Assembly: GCA_037176885.1 (NCBI GenBank)
Contig: JAWWNJ010000027.1
Coordinates: forward strand, 1,674,001-1,738,000
Origin: Favolaschia claudopus
Lineage: Eukaryota; Basidiomycota; Agaricomycetes; Agaricales; Mycenaceae
Length of the DNA: 64,000 nt
Direction: 5' to 3'
Numbering within the stretch: the stretch's first letter is position 1; every line of letters begins with the position of its first letter. The translations under genes and the position numbers were made by a program. The notes under the pieces were generated by a model that was given only the letters and a program-made list of their open reading frames with translations, was not told the origin of the DNA and did no database searches. Positions 42,525 to 52,401 of this stretch are shown here, in pieces.

Positions 42525-43030
42525 TAGCCCGTCAGTTTAATTTTTGTTAATAGCATTCAATTTCTTGTACACACGGAGCGGCCCCTGGTTCGCTGGCGCC
42601 GCTCATGACGCCAATGCTGCTAAGTAAAAAGAAATCTACAGCATTGACATCATCGCGGCACGCCCGGAAAGCTGCTGGCAGAACTCGGTCCGGAGATCCC
42701 CGAGAAGTCCGAGCCTTGTGCACTGGGTCGCACGACGGCGCCGCTGGCGGCGGGACAAACCGAGTACAGCGTCAAACGGCCGGCGGGAGGGCCCGCTCGC
42801 TGTGCCAGATACAAATCCTATAGCTTGTTAAATTTGCACAATATATTGAGTGTCATTCACAATATATTGAGTGACTCAATATATATTGACCGCTAACTCA
42901 CACTATATATTGTCCGTCTCGTCAAGCTATACACACCATATTGCGACCTGAAGCTCTATTCACACTCAAGTATATGAGGTACACTTGCATCATAAGGGGT
43001 TTTGATTTTTTTTACAAAACGAACAGCATA
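42525..43030 (-). repeat. Right terminal inverted repeat (506 bp)
   Basis: Mirror copy of 37286-37791, including the CAATATATTG array at about 42838-42910. Outside it the flank (CAGCGGTCCC) shows no duplication of the left flank (TTTTCATA). Confidence 0.92.
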
Positions 43031-43552
43031 CAGCGGTCCCTCGAACCATCCGTCCCCACCCTGATTCCCGCACCACTCCCACCCCACTGGCTCTATCTCC
43101 ACCTTTTCGACCTTTGACCTCCCACCTAATATGTACATGTCGCTCCAGTTTCCGACCTGCTATTTTAGACCCAGAGCAGCTCTCCTTTTGCCCGCCGGTC
43201 CTAGCCATTTCCCCACCACCCATTGCTGCTTGAAGTGCACCCCCACGCGCGCCCTCTCCTTGCGACTCAGCCGAGACTTTTCTCAAAGACTCGGAGAGGT
43301 AATCATTGATGTTGACGTTGTCAGTGAGTCGTCACAGTACTGGCAACGCAAAGTAGATAGCAGAAAGTGTAGGAGTTGTCGAGTCGAGCCCCGAGTTCAA
43401 GCCAAAACAAATGTGGCGTTATCGTAGAGAAAATAAGTTGTACTTATATCAGAAGAATCAACTTGTGGCTGTTAGCCAGCTCCAAACGTTGATATCCTCC
43501 ATCGCCGGCGGCAGAAAAAGGGTAGGAGGAGAGGGATTGTAAGACCAAGCTG
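43031..43552. other. Right flank of the TIR element
   Basis: No gene is supported. Frames at 43131-43427 (plus) and 43286-42990 (minus) partly overlap the inverted repeat and show no domains. Confidence 0.35.
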
Positions 43553-44148
43553 AGATAGAGAGCGTGGGATCCCCGCACCTTACTTAAGCACGTTATGTAA
43601 CGCTTATTAATCGTTCCCACGGCCAAATCCCCAGTCGCACAAAAAATTTCGTGCTCTTTCCGGCCTGCGGAAGGTCTACAGACTTAGAAGACATTCTCGC
43701 TGTTTCGGCTCTGAAATTTTGGTGTTTGCTTTGAAAAGCACCTTCCACACTGCAAGGAGGTTCTGTCACTCATTGCGCCGCAAAGGTTTGACAGGTCCCA
43801 CCCTTAAGCGAGCTGCCGAAGCATGCCGAGATGACTATCCTGTGGCTGTGCTGGACAAATTTTCCTCCGAAATTTTTGAAAAGTGTCCCATTTGGTGAGA
43901 AAACCACATAGAAACACTCAGAAAAAAAGTGGTCTGAATTTTTTTGTGGGTCATATAGCAAGAGACCAGGGGACATTTTGGCAACTCTGCCCAATAGGAA
44001 CCCTTCATTGAACCTCTATCTAAGACTTGTATTGGGCAAAACTCCCAATCTGGACCTTAGCATCGTGCTATAAGCCCTCGACGTCGAGCGTGACAATGTC
44101 ACAGTGTGATGCTGACATAAGGGTGCGGGGATCCCACGCTCTCTATCT
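43553..44148. mobile_element. MITE family A, copy 2
   Basis: Near-identical to 24892-25492 with the same AGATAGAGAGCGTGGG termini. TA follows the right end (44149-44150), but the left neighbour is TG, probably a substitution in the target duplication. The copy is missing a few bases (GCTGAC) present in copy 1 near 25012. Confidence 0.87.
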
Positions 44149-44176
44149 TATGACAATAACAGTGGGTTCAAAACGG

Positions 44177-44580
44177 CAGTGTTCGCCCGAAGACCGAAGG
44201 CCTTAATTCGTTAAGGCCTTATTAAGGCCTTAATTAAGACCTTAACGATTTCGAATCCATTGCGGCAGACCTTAGTTAAGGCCTTAAGGCCCCGGGGTCC
44301 CCGGTTTTCAAGGCGATGACAAGGAATTTACTCGCCAAGTTGTTTGTTTGAGTGATCTCGAGGACGAATGTGCAAAATTACCGCTGCGAGTACCTAAAAT
44401 CATCGTCGGTGCTGGTCGGATCCCGTCGGGAGGACGATGCGGGAGTGATGCCAGCGCTGCCGCCGGCCGTGGGAAATTCGGCTTAAGGCCTTAAGCTGCC
44501 CTTAAGAATTAAGGCCTTAGACCTTAATAAGGCCTTAAGACTTCCGGGACCCTGGAATTAAGGCCTTAAGGCGAACACTG
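44177..44580. mobile_element. hAT-type MITE with 8-bp target duplication
   Basis: A 404-bp element with CAGTGTTCGCC...GGCGAACACTG ends flanked by identical CAAAACGG (44169-44176 and 44581-44588). Both subterminal regions are packed with AAGGCCTTAA palindromes, which would be candidate transposase-binding sites. The 8-bp duplication and CAGTG start are hallmarks of hAT elements. Confidence 0.9.
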
Positions 44581-44646
44581 CAAAACGGAGATATAGCGGC
44601 CCACACAAATTCGAAATGCATTGAGGAAACCTTGACCTGTGCAATA

Positions 44647-46018
44647 GGGTGTTTCAGATATCTCGATTCAAGGGGGTGTCGGGATTAAAATTTCGGATAT
44701 ACGGTCGATAAGGCCTTGGACTGACCCCCCCTCCCCCCCTCCCCTCCTATATAGGGTAATGATTTCCCACAGTTGTCATCAAGCCGCTTTGCCGATTTTC
44801 CGGCAACTGCCGAAGTACCCCATTTTCTATGTTTGTTTTTTGGGCGTGCACCAGGCAGATAATATTATGTAGAGCCTCCTTTGAGGCTAGTAATACGAGT
44901 ATACACTGTGAGACTTATTTGAAAGCCTAAAGCCCATTGCCTGTTCCACTCGAGTACTACCAGTCAACCAATTCTTCACTCATTCAATCACCTTTCAATG
45001 AGGTTTCAGTATCAACGGTATCGGCATGAATAATGGCCCAGACTAAGATACAGTCAGTAGGTGTAGCTTGACATCTCCTGCAGCACAACGCAACTCAATG
45101 CAGATACTTCAGGTTTTGAAAAAGAATTTGCTAAACTGACACTGTGATGCTACTGATTCGGCGTGCGAAGTTGAACCAAATGCGGGAAATTTACCGTCCC
45201 TTCGACCGTGTTCGCCTCTTGAACCAAAATAATGTGCTGATGCAGGGCAAGTGTCATTTTATGTGTCCCTCTGAGCTCTGAGAGCATTATGAGTAAGTAC
45301 CCCCCACAAAATTTTTTAAGGACCTCCCGGGACCCCCCCTCCCCCCCCACCCCCGGTACGAAATTTTAATCCCGACACCCCCTTGTCTCCATTTTGGTCC
45401 AACTTTGAGTCCGACTTTGGTCCCAACTTGGTCCCAACTCGAGGTCCGATTTCAGAAGTTGCGATCAAAGTTGGTACCGAGAACTTTGAAACACCATTGC
45501 CCAATTTCTTCACAAGGTTGCAAACAAGTTGCGCAACTTGGAGGGCGTGGGATCAGAAATAGTCCTGCTTGCACCTCCCGGATAGAATCGGAAGACACTC
45601 GGGGTAAGTCCGTAGGACATATGCACTCAAGTCTGGCAATTCTCACAGATTTTGTAATCAATTAAGCGCTAATTACTTGCATCTCAAGAGACAACAAATG
45701 AGGAACTTTATAATTTATTATCTACGAGATTTTTTTTTTCTGCTTATAACAGGGTAAACAGCACAACAAGAACACAGTCAAATAAACTCGGGCCGCATGT
45801 ACGGGCACGGCAACATCCGAATAGCCGAAGTTGAGAGGTAAGTTGGAAAGTGAAAGTTGGGAGGAAAGTTGGATGTCAGGTCGTGGTCTTGTGCACGACC
45901 TGACATCCAACTTCGAAATCGGCATCGAATTCGGACTTCCGACTTTCAAAGTCGGGCCTCAAGTTGGAACGAAAGTTGGACACCAAGTTGGACCAAAATC
46001 GAGATATCTGAAACACCC
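44647..46018. mobile_element. TA-flanked inverted-repeat element, GGGTGTTTCAG termini
   Basis: A 1,372-bp element with ends GGGTGTTTCAGATATCTCGAT and its complement, flanked by TA (44645-44646, 46019-46020). Internal inverted sequences include GGGGGTGTCGGGATTAAAATTTCG-type blocks (44672 and 45355) and CCAACTTTG/CAAAGTTGG-rich patches (45395-45490 and 45940-46000). A C-run low-complexity patch lies at 44727-44745 and 45333-45355. No transposase ORF is present. Confidence 0.75.
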
Positions 46019-46540
46019 TAATAATAATCATATATGGGAGAACACGTAAATCGGGGTGGGTGTCAGTAGGAGCTGACAGATCGGGAATCGGAAACCTCGT
46101 CAAGGGAAAGATGAGTTTTATGTTACTGAGCTCAGGATAAGGCCTCGAAGAATCCCCGACTTTTACAAATTTGGGATGGAGAGTATTCAGAATTTTTTGC
46201 CGGTGCGGCGAATGATTCAGAGCAGCTTTTCCAAGGAAGCCAGAAACTGCCACGCCACGGAAGCCAATACAAGGAACTGTTAGGTGTAGGGTAGAAAGTA
46301 GACCTTTGGTATGAGGGTCCGCCTTTTCGCGGTAGCTTGAATATAGAAACAGTACGAGAATTATATCATAGACACCTGCAATGCCGCAGACACAAATATT
46401 TTGTCTCCGAGCGCGATGACCTGCCAGAGGCTCCTACGAGGTGCATGGAATCCAACGTGAAATAAATATAACCGAAAATTTAAGAACTCGATCTCGGATT
46501 GAAACAGAGTCATTAGTAAAACCCCAAGTCAATAATAGTA
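46019..46540. other. Unassigned sequence
   Basis: Nothing recognised between two TA-flanked elements. Confidence 0.3.
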
Positions 46541-46645
46541 CAGTCGAAGCTGTCGTAGCCCATAGGTCTCGGTGGAGTATGGGTTAAAGCAGATTATGGG
46601 TTAGGAGAGCTATGGGTTATGACTGGGTTATGACAGCTTCGACTG
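46541..46645. mobile_element. Small pogo-like MITE, CAGTCGAAGCTGTC terminus
   Basis: A 105-bp element with perfect 14-bp inverted ends CAGTCGAAGCTGTC, flanked by TA (46539-46540, 46646-46647). Its interior has TATGGGTTA units like those in the 26559-26724 element, so the two are related. Confidence 0.82.
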
Positions 46646-47877
46646 TAAAGCCATGAAGCAATATATCGTAGGGCATGCAACACATTGGATAAAGTCGGCA
46701 GAGCCGCCATGTAGAGTATGGACCACATAATTGAGCATGAGTGAAGTCGGCTTGAGTAAAGTAGCGACTCAAAGGTGAAGAAGATCGAAACCCAACCGAA
46801 GTTGGGAGGGAATTTGAAGTATGCACAAAACCAATGGCGTGAGCGTCGAACACATACAGTGATGAAGCTCGATAATTGAAAGTAAAGGTGGGCATGCATA
46901 CTAACACAATTATCCGACAAATTAGTGGTTAATGTGAATATGTACCATGCAGAAGTGCAATTCGACAGAGAAATTCGATGAATGTAGCGATAAGCTGAGG
47001 TCAGAAACCCCGATGAATGAGGAGACTATCGAGCATGGGTGATTGAGAGAATTATTCCTCTCCGTTCCGTCTTCATAGATCGGCAAAGAATATGGTTGCC
47101 AAGAATACTAGGACTCAAATGGCTGCCTGCAGGTCATAATAAAAATTTAACCGACTGTTGTAAGAGCAAGTAGAGGCGCTAACAGTATTGTTATGTAGGA
47201 GAAAGAATGCATAGAACAAAAGACGAGAGTCCGAGCAGTATGCCCCAATGTGAAGCCTGAATCAATATTCATCAATTTAGATCGGAAAGCAGGGTAGGTC
47301 GAAGATGAATCCACCCAGGAAGCCACCCATCAGGTATTTAGAAAACTGCTCAACATTGAATGGCGGGATCACCAAGCATTGGAGGAATTGAGCCGCAATG
47401 GGAGTAATAATGCGAGCCAAATTGATGCCAATGACTCAATGGTCCTGGTAGCGTCAGGCAACCTCGTCACAAATCAACGTCGAAGCGACGTAGTCTCTTA
47501 TAAACAGACAATATAAACAAAAAATGTCCTCGTGCCTGCGGTTGTTATATATTAGTCTGTCGCTTCCCACGGTGCCTTGACGGGAGGGTTGTCTTTTTTT
47601 TTTTTTTTTTTGAATCCTTGTTATTTGCCCTTCGTCCCTAAAGACATGGTAGGCATACTCGGTACTTTGTGTAGCTAGATATCTGGATGGACCTTATCAA
47701 AGTATGTTAATCGACCGGCGGCAGACTGTCAATCACGCCCACATTGGACAGTGGAAAACGTACGCGCAAAGTGCGCATGAATAATGTAGGTGGGGGGTCT
47801 AGGCCTCACAATGGGGGCACTGGTGAGTATAATAAGAGAAGAAGAGAAACCGGGAGGCATAGGAGATGAGAGGCGAC
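46646..47877. other. Gene-free stretch including hairpin element H and a poly(T) run
   Basis: No gene is supported. Hairpin element H copy 3 is at 47491-47562. A run of 18 T at about 47595-47612 would be a poly(A) tail for a minus-strand retroelement ending there, see the ORF1-like feature at 47878-48985. Confidence 0.4.
47491..47562 (+). repeat. Short hairpin element H, copy 3
   Basis: The left arm GTCTCTTATAAACAGACAATATAAACA and the right arm TGTTATATATTAGTCTGT pair around the loop core TCCTCGTGCCTGCGG (one change from the other copies). The outer AAGCGAC/GTCGCTT bases extend the inverted repeat. Confidence 0.6.
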
Positions 47878-48985
47878 CTATTCGGGAGATGTGCTACGCG
47901 CAGTCCTAGACTTCGTTTTGGAATGCGAGACTCGGCACTGTGACCCGTTGATGACAGCTCCGTGCTTTACTAGATGATCAGCATCGTCTTGAGAGGCGAA
48001 AGAAATGCGCATCGGTGCAGTCATGGGCCTTTGGGGCCCCTCCTTGCTGCGTAGAAATGTATAATACATCGGGGTTGCCTCCACACCGCTGGCACGTAGC
48101 CAGGTCATTAAGCCAGGCAAGTCTGCGTTGTAGTAGCCAGGCTCGCCAATAGCCGGCATGAGAGGGGCGTTATGAACTATGACTGAGTGCCAAGCACCAC
48201 CCCCGACGACAATCTGAGGGATATCATACGGCTCTGGGAAACGGAGCAGCGGCTGAATAGTGTTCCATATAGTGGTGGCAGCCTCGGTAGCGAGCCTGCG
48301 GGTGAATGTTCTGTCTTTAACAAAGTTAACAGCAAGATTTCCGCCGTGGGTCCAGCGGATACTGTTGAGGCGCAGGGGTAGGGCAGTGGAGGCTGTTTTC
48401 CCCGCTAGTGCTTCGAAGCAGACAGCAGGATACGGACGGCAGGAGGGTGGGGCAGGGAGTGTATCGACGCGAAAAATGAGATCGGGAGTGAGACTATTCG
48501 TCTCCGATGGTGTGCTCGCAGTTGGTGCGGGTGCGGGCGTCGAGCTGCGAGTAATGGGGGGCTTCGCTTCTTTCGGCGGGGCAGTTTGATCCGGCGAGCT
48601 ATGCACAGCCTCAGCGTACGTGGCATGCGCAGACGGCATAACGGAGGGAGCGGGTGTGGGGCTACTAGTACAAGGTGAAGGCGCCTGCGCTGGAGTATCC
48701 AACAGATCAATGCGCCGACGGAGGGCATGAAAAACCCCTTTGGCATGGGCGGATAGAGTCGGACCAGGGTCAGTGTCGAGGATGATCATCATCGTGGCAA
48801 GGGCGGAGTCAAGTAGACACTCGAAGCGGGTGAGGTGGTCAGATGTTGCATGAAGAGGAGAGGTCGTCGAGGCTAAGAAGCTAGCAGTCGGTATTGAAGG
48901 CGGGGGAACAGACTGCGGTTCCGCTTTAGTGGCGGGCACCGTATCGTTGCAGCGTAAGAACATGAGGGTTGTCTTAACTATGTCT
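47878..48985 (-). pseudogene. ORF1/gag-like protein of a non-LTR retrotransposon, 5'-truncated
   Basis: The minus frame (about 369 native codons) has a Pro/Ala/Ser-rich N-terminal half and a C-terminal region with LNSIRWTHGGNLAVNF, WHSVIVHNAPLMPAIGEP, DLPGLMTWLRASGVEATPMY and MRISFASQDDADHLVKHGAV, then GSQCRVSHSK. This succession (nucleic-acid-binding module ending in a capture-of-CRVS motif) matches ORF1 proteins of fungal Tad/LINE-like elements as I know them. No zinc knuckle follows before the stop at 47878-47880. No endonuclease or RT is found downstream. The frame continues upstream to 49071 only because repeat R1 is inserted at 48986. A T run (47595-47612) may be the copied poly(A) tail. 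Confidence 0.55.
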
Positions 48986-49645
48986 TGTAATGCCGGTGCC
49001 CGGCTTACAGATGAGGGGGAGCTTGCGTTAATTCCGTCCAGACTACACAGAAGTACGACAAAAAAAATCAAAACTGTGCATCAGTCCAATGGAAAAAAGA
49101 AAGCTATCTCTCGACCTGAGAATCTCAGAAGTTAGACTGAGAGGCCAAGTTTTGTCCTTAGATCAGCCTTCGATTCACAACTCAAGGCATCTTTCTTGTA
49201 TTACTGTTGCAGTCCCGGTGAAATCTGCTACCATGAGCTGAATACAGGAATTTGTGCAGTTTTGACTGCTGGCCAGGTGTCTTTGATTTTTTTTTTCGGA
49301 ATTGTGTGAATTGAACTCGACTGCAGCTGCCTTTGTGCCATGTGGTGTCTTTAAGGGCGGGATGACCCCTTATACTTGATTTCCTGTTGATGCCGGCCCT
49401 TGGCTGAGAGTATTCCTTGACTGCATTTTCCCTGAGTGCACCGCTGTACAGTAGGCCACCTTGAGGCCAACTTGAGGCCACTCCGAACTCGTCTCAGGTC
49501 TGAGTCTAAGCCTCCATCACATATTGATGGCGTACCCGTGGGAGATCACAGCTGATGGCGTACCCGTGGGAGAGTAGGCACATTGCACAGCCATCCACTT
49601 TTCGGGAACCTCAGACAAAAGGGGGGAGCAAGCTCCCCCAATTAT
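48986..49645 (+). repeat. Dispersed repeat R1, copy 2
   Basis: Near-identical to the core and right arm of R1 at 9517-10161, but without the inverted left arm. Its right arm keeps a short tandem duplication (GATGGCGTACCCGTGGGAGA twice, 49527-49570) that copy 1 has only in its left arm. It truncates the ORF1-like gene. Confidence 0.85.
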
Positions 49646-50554
49646 GTAATCTGAATTTTCTCGCGTTCGCTTGCACAATTTTCGACGCGTTCTTGCGCGT
49701 ATTTTTGACACCATTCTCCAAGATCTTCCAAATAGACCATTTTCCCAACTTGAATTCAGTCGAGAGCTGTAAAAACGACCGAGTTCTCGTTTGATGTGTT
49801 GGCCGCCGGCCAAAGGCGGCCAAACACAACTGTGTTTCGTATCTCAAACACCTACCCAAATTTAAAGCATTTAACGTTCGGGGAGTGTAAAGAAAGGTTT
49901 CAAAATGTATTTTGTTCCTAAAACTATAGAAAAATGAGGAGCGACTGAGTGGAAACAGCCAGGGAGGGCCGTGGGAACTACCTGCCAAACCCGATGATTA
50001 TATAATAAGGCGACCCTCCTATGACTTGCCACGCGGGAAGTTCTAGACTAGAAGCGACGTGGATTGTCGTACGTTGGTGTCGACAGGTTTCGATGGGAGA
50101 CTGACTGCGAAGCGTACTTATGTAGATCAGACCAAAGTCGGATAAATGAAAACGCAATCTCGGAATCGGGGGCAAAAGTAAGCACGAACATAGAGTTCGG
50201 TGAACCGAGATGGAGGGGTATTCAGAGAGCAGAAATTGTGAAGGAACTTGAAGGAATTCGAGCGGTAAGTTGATAAGAATACTAAGAGCTGCTGGCCTGT
50301 ATTCCTGATGTAGAAAAACTGGTGTCTTTGTATTGGTTTCGCCGGGATAAGCAGCAACTTTGTCTCATAAAGTGCAGCCAACAGCAGTGAGAAACATGAC
50401 GAATCCGGTTGTTTTTTGTGCGTAGACCGGCTCAACTCCAGGAGTACAGGCCCTTTGTGCCATTTCAGCGTGCCTGTGGTGGTTTTGCTGTGCGGTAGAG
50501 CGGTTTTGATGCAAATTTCCTTATTTGGTAAGTAAATTGATTTTGCCGCAACTC
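49646..50554. other. Unassigned stretch
   Basis: No gene or repeat was recognised. A frame at 50435-50127 (minus) has no motif. Confidence 0.3.
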
Positions 50555-50735
50555 CGAAAATAAGTACATAAACTTGATAAAGCTAACAAATTAGCCGGTG
50601 GAAAAAACTTACGTGAAGCTGCCGCATATAGAAATATTACGGCAACCATGAGGGGAGGGGTCTGCCGAAGTCGCTGAAAGAAAAAATTCGAGGTGATATC
50701 CGGATTTCGCGGATTGGAATACCCTTGATGTACAA
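50555..50735 (-). repeat. Dispersed repeat R2, copy 2
   Basis: Reverse-complement match to 12150-12310. Confidence 0.75.
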
Positions 50736-51474
50736 GCACTTTCCAGGGTACCAAGCAAGGAAATAGAAGGAGGAAAGGGTCTGTGACAAGATGGGGGGTG
50801 TTGCTGTACCAAATGCCCAGACGTTATAGCGTGATCGTTACTCCAAAATCTCTTATCATTTATTGAAACTCCGCCGGATCAATCCGAGTCAGATAAGATA
50901 AGAATATCGCCCTCAAGCAATTCACAGGTCACGCTATAACGTCTGGGTTACCGAGACAGCCCTTGCAGTGTTAACCCTTCTGCAGGCCGGAAAGAGCATG
51001 ATTTTTTTTTTTTTTTTTGCGCGACTGGGGATTTGGCCGTGGGAACGATTAATAAGCGTTACATAATGAGGCTCCCGGCCACTTGCTATCTACAAGTCGA
51101 ACGAACCTCCGTGCTGTCGTCGGACCGAATTTCTTGAGATTTAAGCAATAAACACAAAACTCGCTATTTTCTTGCCCAGATGAGTGCCGAAAACAGTCAA
51201 TCGCATCAAGTTTTGGAGATGGCAAGCGCGCCCGATGCCAAAATCAAGTTGTACGAAGGCGGCCTGGCGCGGCACGACCAGGGCCGCGCCGGATTTTTTT
51301 TTTTGTCCGGCGCGTTTTGGCCAGATCTACAGTAGAGTTTCGCGCAATTCGTATGTCACGCGTCACAGGCCCGAAAGTTTACGTCACCGAGCTGATTTGG
51401 CCCAGAAAAAGGCGCCATTAAGATTTTGATCCAAAATGGCCCCAAACACGTGATGTGAGCGAATCGTATAAGTT
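50736..51474. other. Spacer with a MITE A fragment and a TGTCACGCGTCACA motif
   Basis: An inverted pair GCGTGA...CAGACG (CCAGACGTTATAGCGTG at about 50817 and its complement at about 50932) suggests a 130-bp palindromic element. MITE A fragment at 50978-51069. Near 51327-51370 a TACAGTAGAGTTTCGCGC end is followed by TGTCACGCGTCACAG, as at other TA-type ends. No gene is seen. Confidence 0.4.
50978..51069 (-). repeat. Truncated MITE family A fragment
   Basis: Reverse complement of about 90 bp from the left part of MITE A (block GCGACTGGGGATTTGGCCGTGGG). The short A run of the other copies is expanded to 18 T here (51002-51019). Both ends are cut. Confidence 0.8.
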
Positions 51475-51604
51475 CGGGCAAGCCCGCCATTCCAACAAAT
51501 CGGAAGCCAGACCGATTAAAGCCGATGGCCACGGCCAGTAAAACCCTTGGCAATCTTAGGCTATTTCCGGCGAAATAAAGCCCTCGAAATGACCGATTTT
51601 TCCT
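51475..51604 (-). repeat. Dispersed repeat R3, copy 2
   Basis: Reverse-complement match to 893-1028. Confidence 0.75.
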
Positions 51605-51894
51605 CTTTTCAACCAAGTAACGGTTGCCCCACGTGATTTAACCTTTTCGAGAAGATATAGTCCGTTCCACCTATGCTCGAGGGAAATTAAAAAATCTGGC
51701 TCTACAGTTCTGTGTGCATACATACTAGATACTTAAAAATCAAATACAATGCATGCAAGATGAGATTCGACGGACTAGTTCCCGAATTGATGGCAGACGT
51801 CAAAATCCCATCAAATTCATCGTTTTTTCATCATTCAAGAACTAGTCTTTCAATTTCACAGCTTTCTCTCAAGTCCAAGTTTAGGGACATCGTA

Positions 51895-52401
51895 CAGTGG
51901 TGGCAAATAGAAATTGCCGTGGCTTTTTGGCCAAAATCTTGCTGTATACTTCACCGAATGACCTGAAATAAAATGTAGAGATAAATATATGATACTACTG
52001 TACCACTTAGAACACTCAGCTATATATTATGCCCTAACAATGCATCAATAACAGGACAGTTTCTGATTATTGCCATATCTGGAAAAGCTCAATGTATCCT
52101 CAGCAAAAAAAGTGTCATAATAGGATGAAAGTACTTGAAAAACAATGCTAGTTATCACTTTGATTGACTGGAATTGAACCTCATTTGAGCTCGTAACGGC
52201 TGCTTGAAGTTGGTCCTTTTAGCTATTTTCTCTGCATTTTCAGCTATTTGTGTGAAAATAGCCAACTCTGAGCGGCTGCTGTGAGCCCAAATGAGGGTCA
52301 ATTCCATTCAACCAAAGTGGAAACTAGGAGTGTTTTTCAAGTACTTTCATCCTATTATGACACCTTTTCGCTGAACCCTCATTGTGTTTTTCCGAATATG
52401 G
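51895..52401. mobile_element. Palindromic pogo-like element, copy 2, right arm truncated
   Basis: Matches 32778-33290 with few differences, starting at CAGTGGTGGCAAATAG after TA (51893-51894). It ends at ...GAATATGGC (about 52401), where the sequence switches to CTGGGCATGGAGACTC; the outer 170 bp of the right arm are missing. Confidence 0.85.

Larger units (their letters stand above)
37286..43030. mobile_element. 5.7-kb TIR transposon with integrase, BTB-like and acidic-tail genes
   Basis: The element is bounded by 506-bp terminal inverted repeats (37286-37791 and 42525-43030) that look identical by eye. Its tips read TATGCTGTTCGTTTTG. It contains three multi-exon genes: a minus-strand BTB-like gene (38496-37776), a plus-strand HTH-integrase gene (38574-40578, one frameshift), and a plus-strand gene for a 421-residue protein (40754-42346). 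No obvious target duplication flanks it. The integrase has a D,D(34)E core like retroviral/IS3-type integrases. The TAT...ATA tips would be compatible with IS3EU-like elements as I remember them, but I cannot confirm that assignment. The near-identical arms imply recent activity or gene conversion. The element is likely immobile on its own because of the frameshift, unless complemented. Confidence 0.9.

Noticed and set aside
37493..42823. A 72-codon frame (MTPMLLSKKKS...) present twice
   Set aside because: Both copies are inside the 506-bp inverted repeats; identity reflects the repeat, and there is no domain or splice support.
37286..43030. Calling the element Polinton/Maverick, Starship or firmly IS3EU
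   Set aside because: There is no protein-primed polymerase or capsid gene (Polinton) and no tyrosine recombinase (Starship). The IS3EU idea rests only on TAT...ATA tips and an integrase-like core, with no 6-bp target duplication seen.
24890..44150. The duplicated 74-codon minus frame in MITE A as a gene
   Set aside because: Identity between copies is explained by the MITE itself, and both the third copy and flanks argue against conservation as protein.
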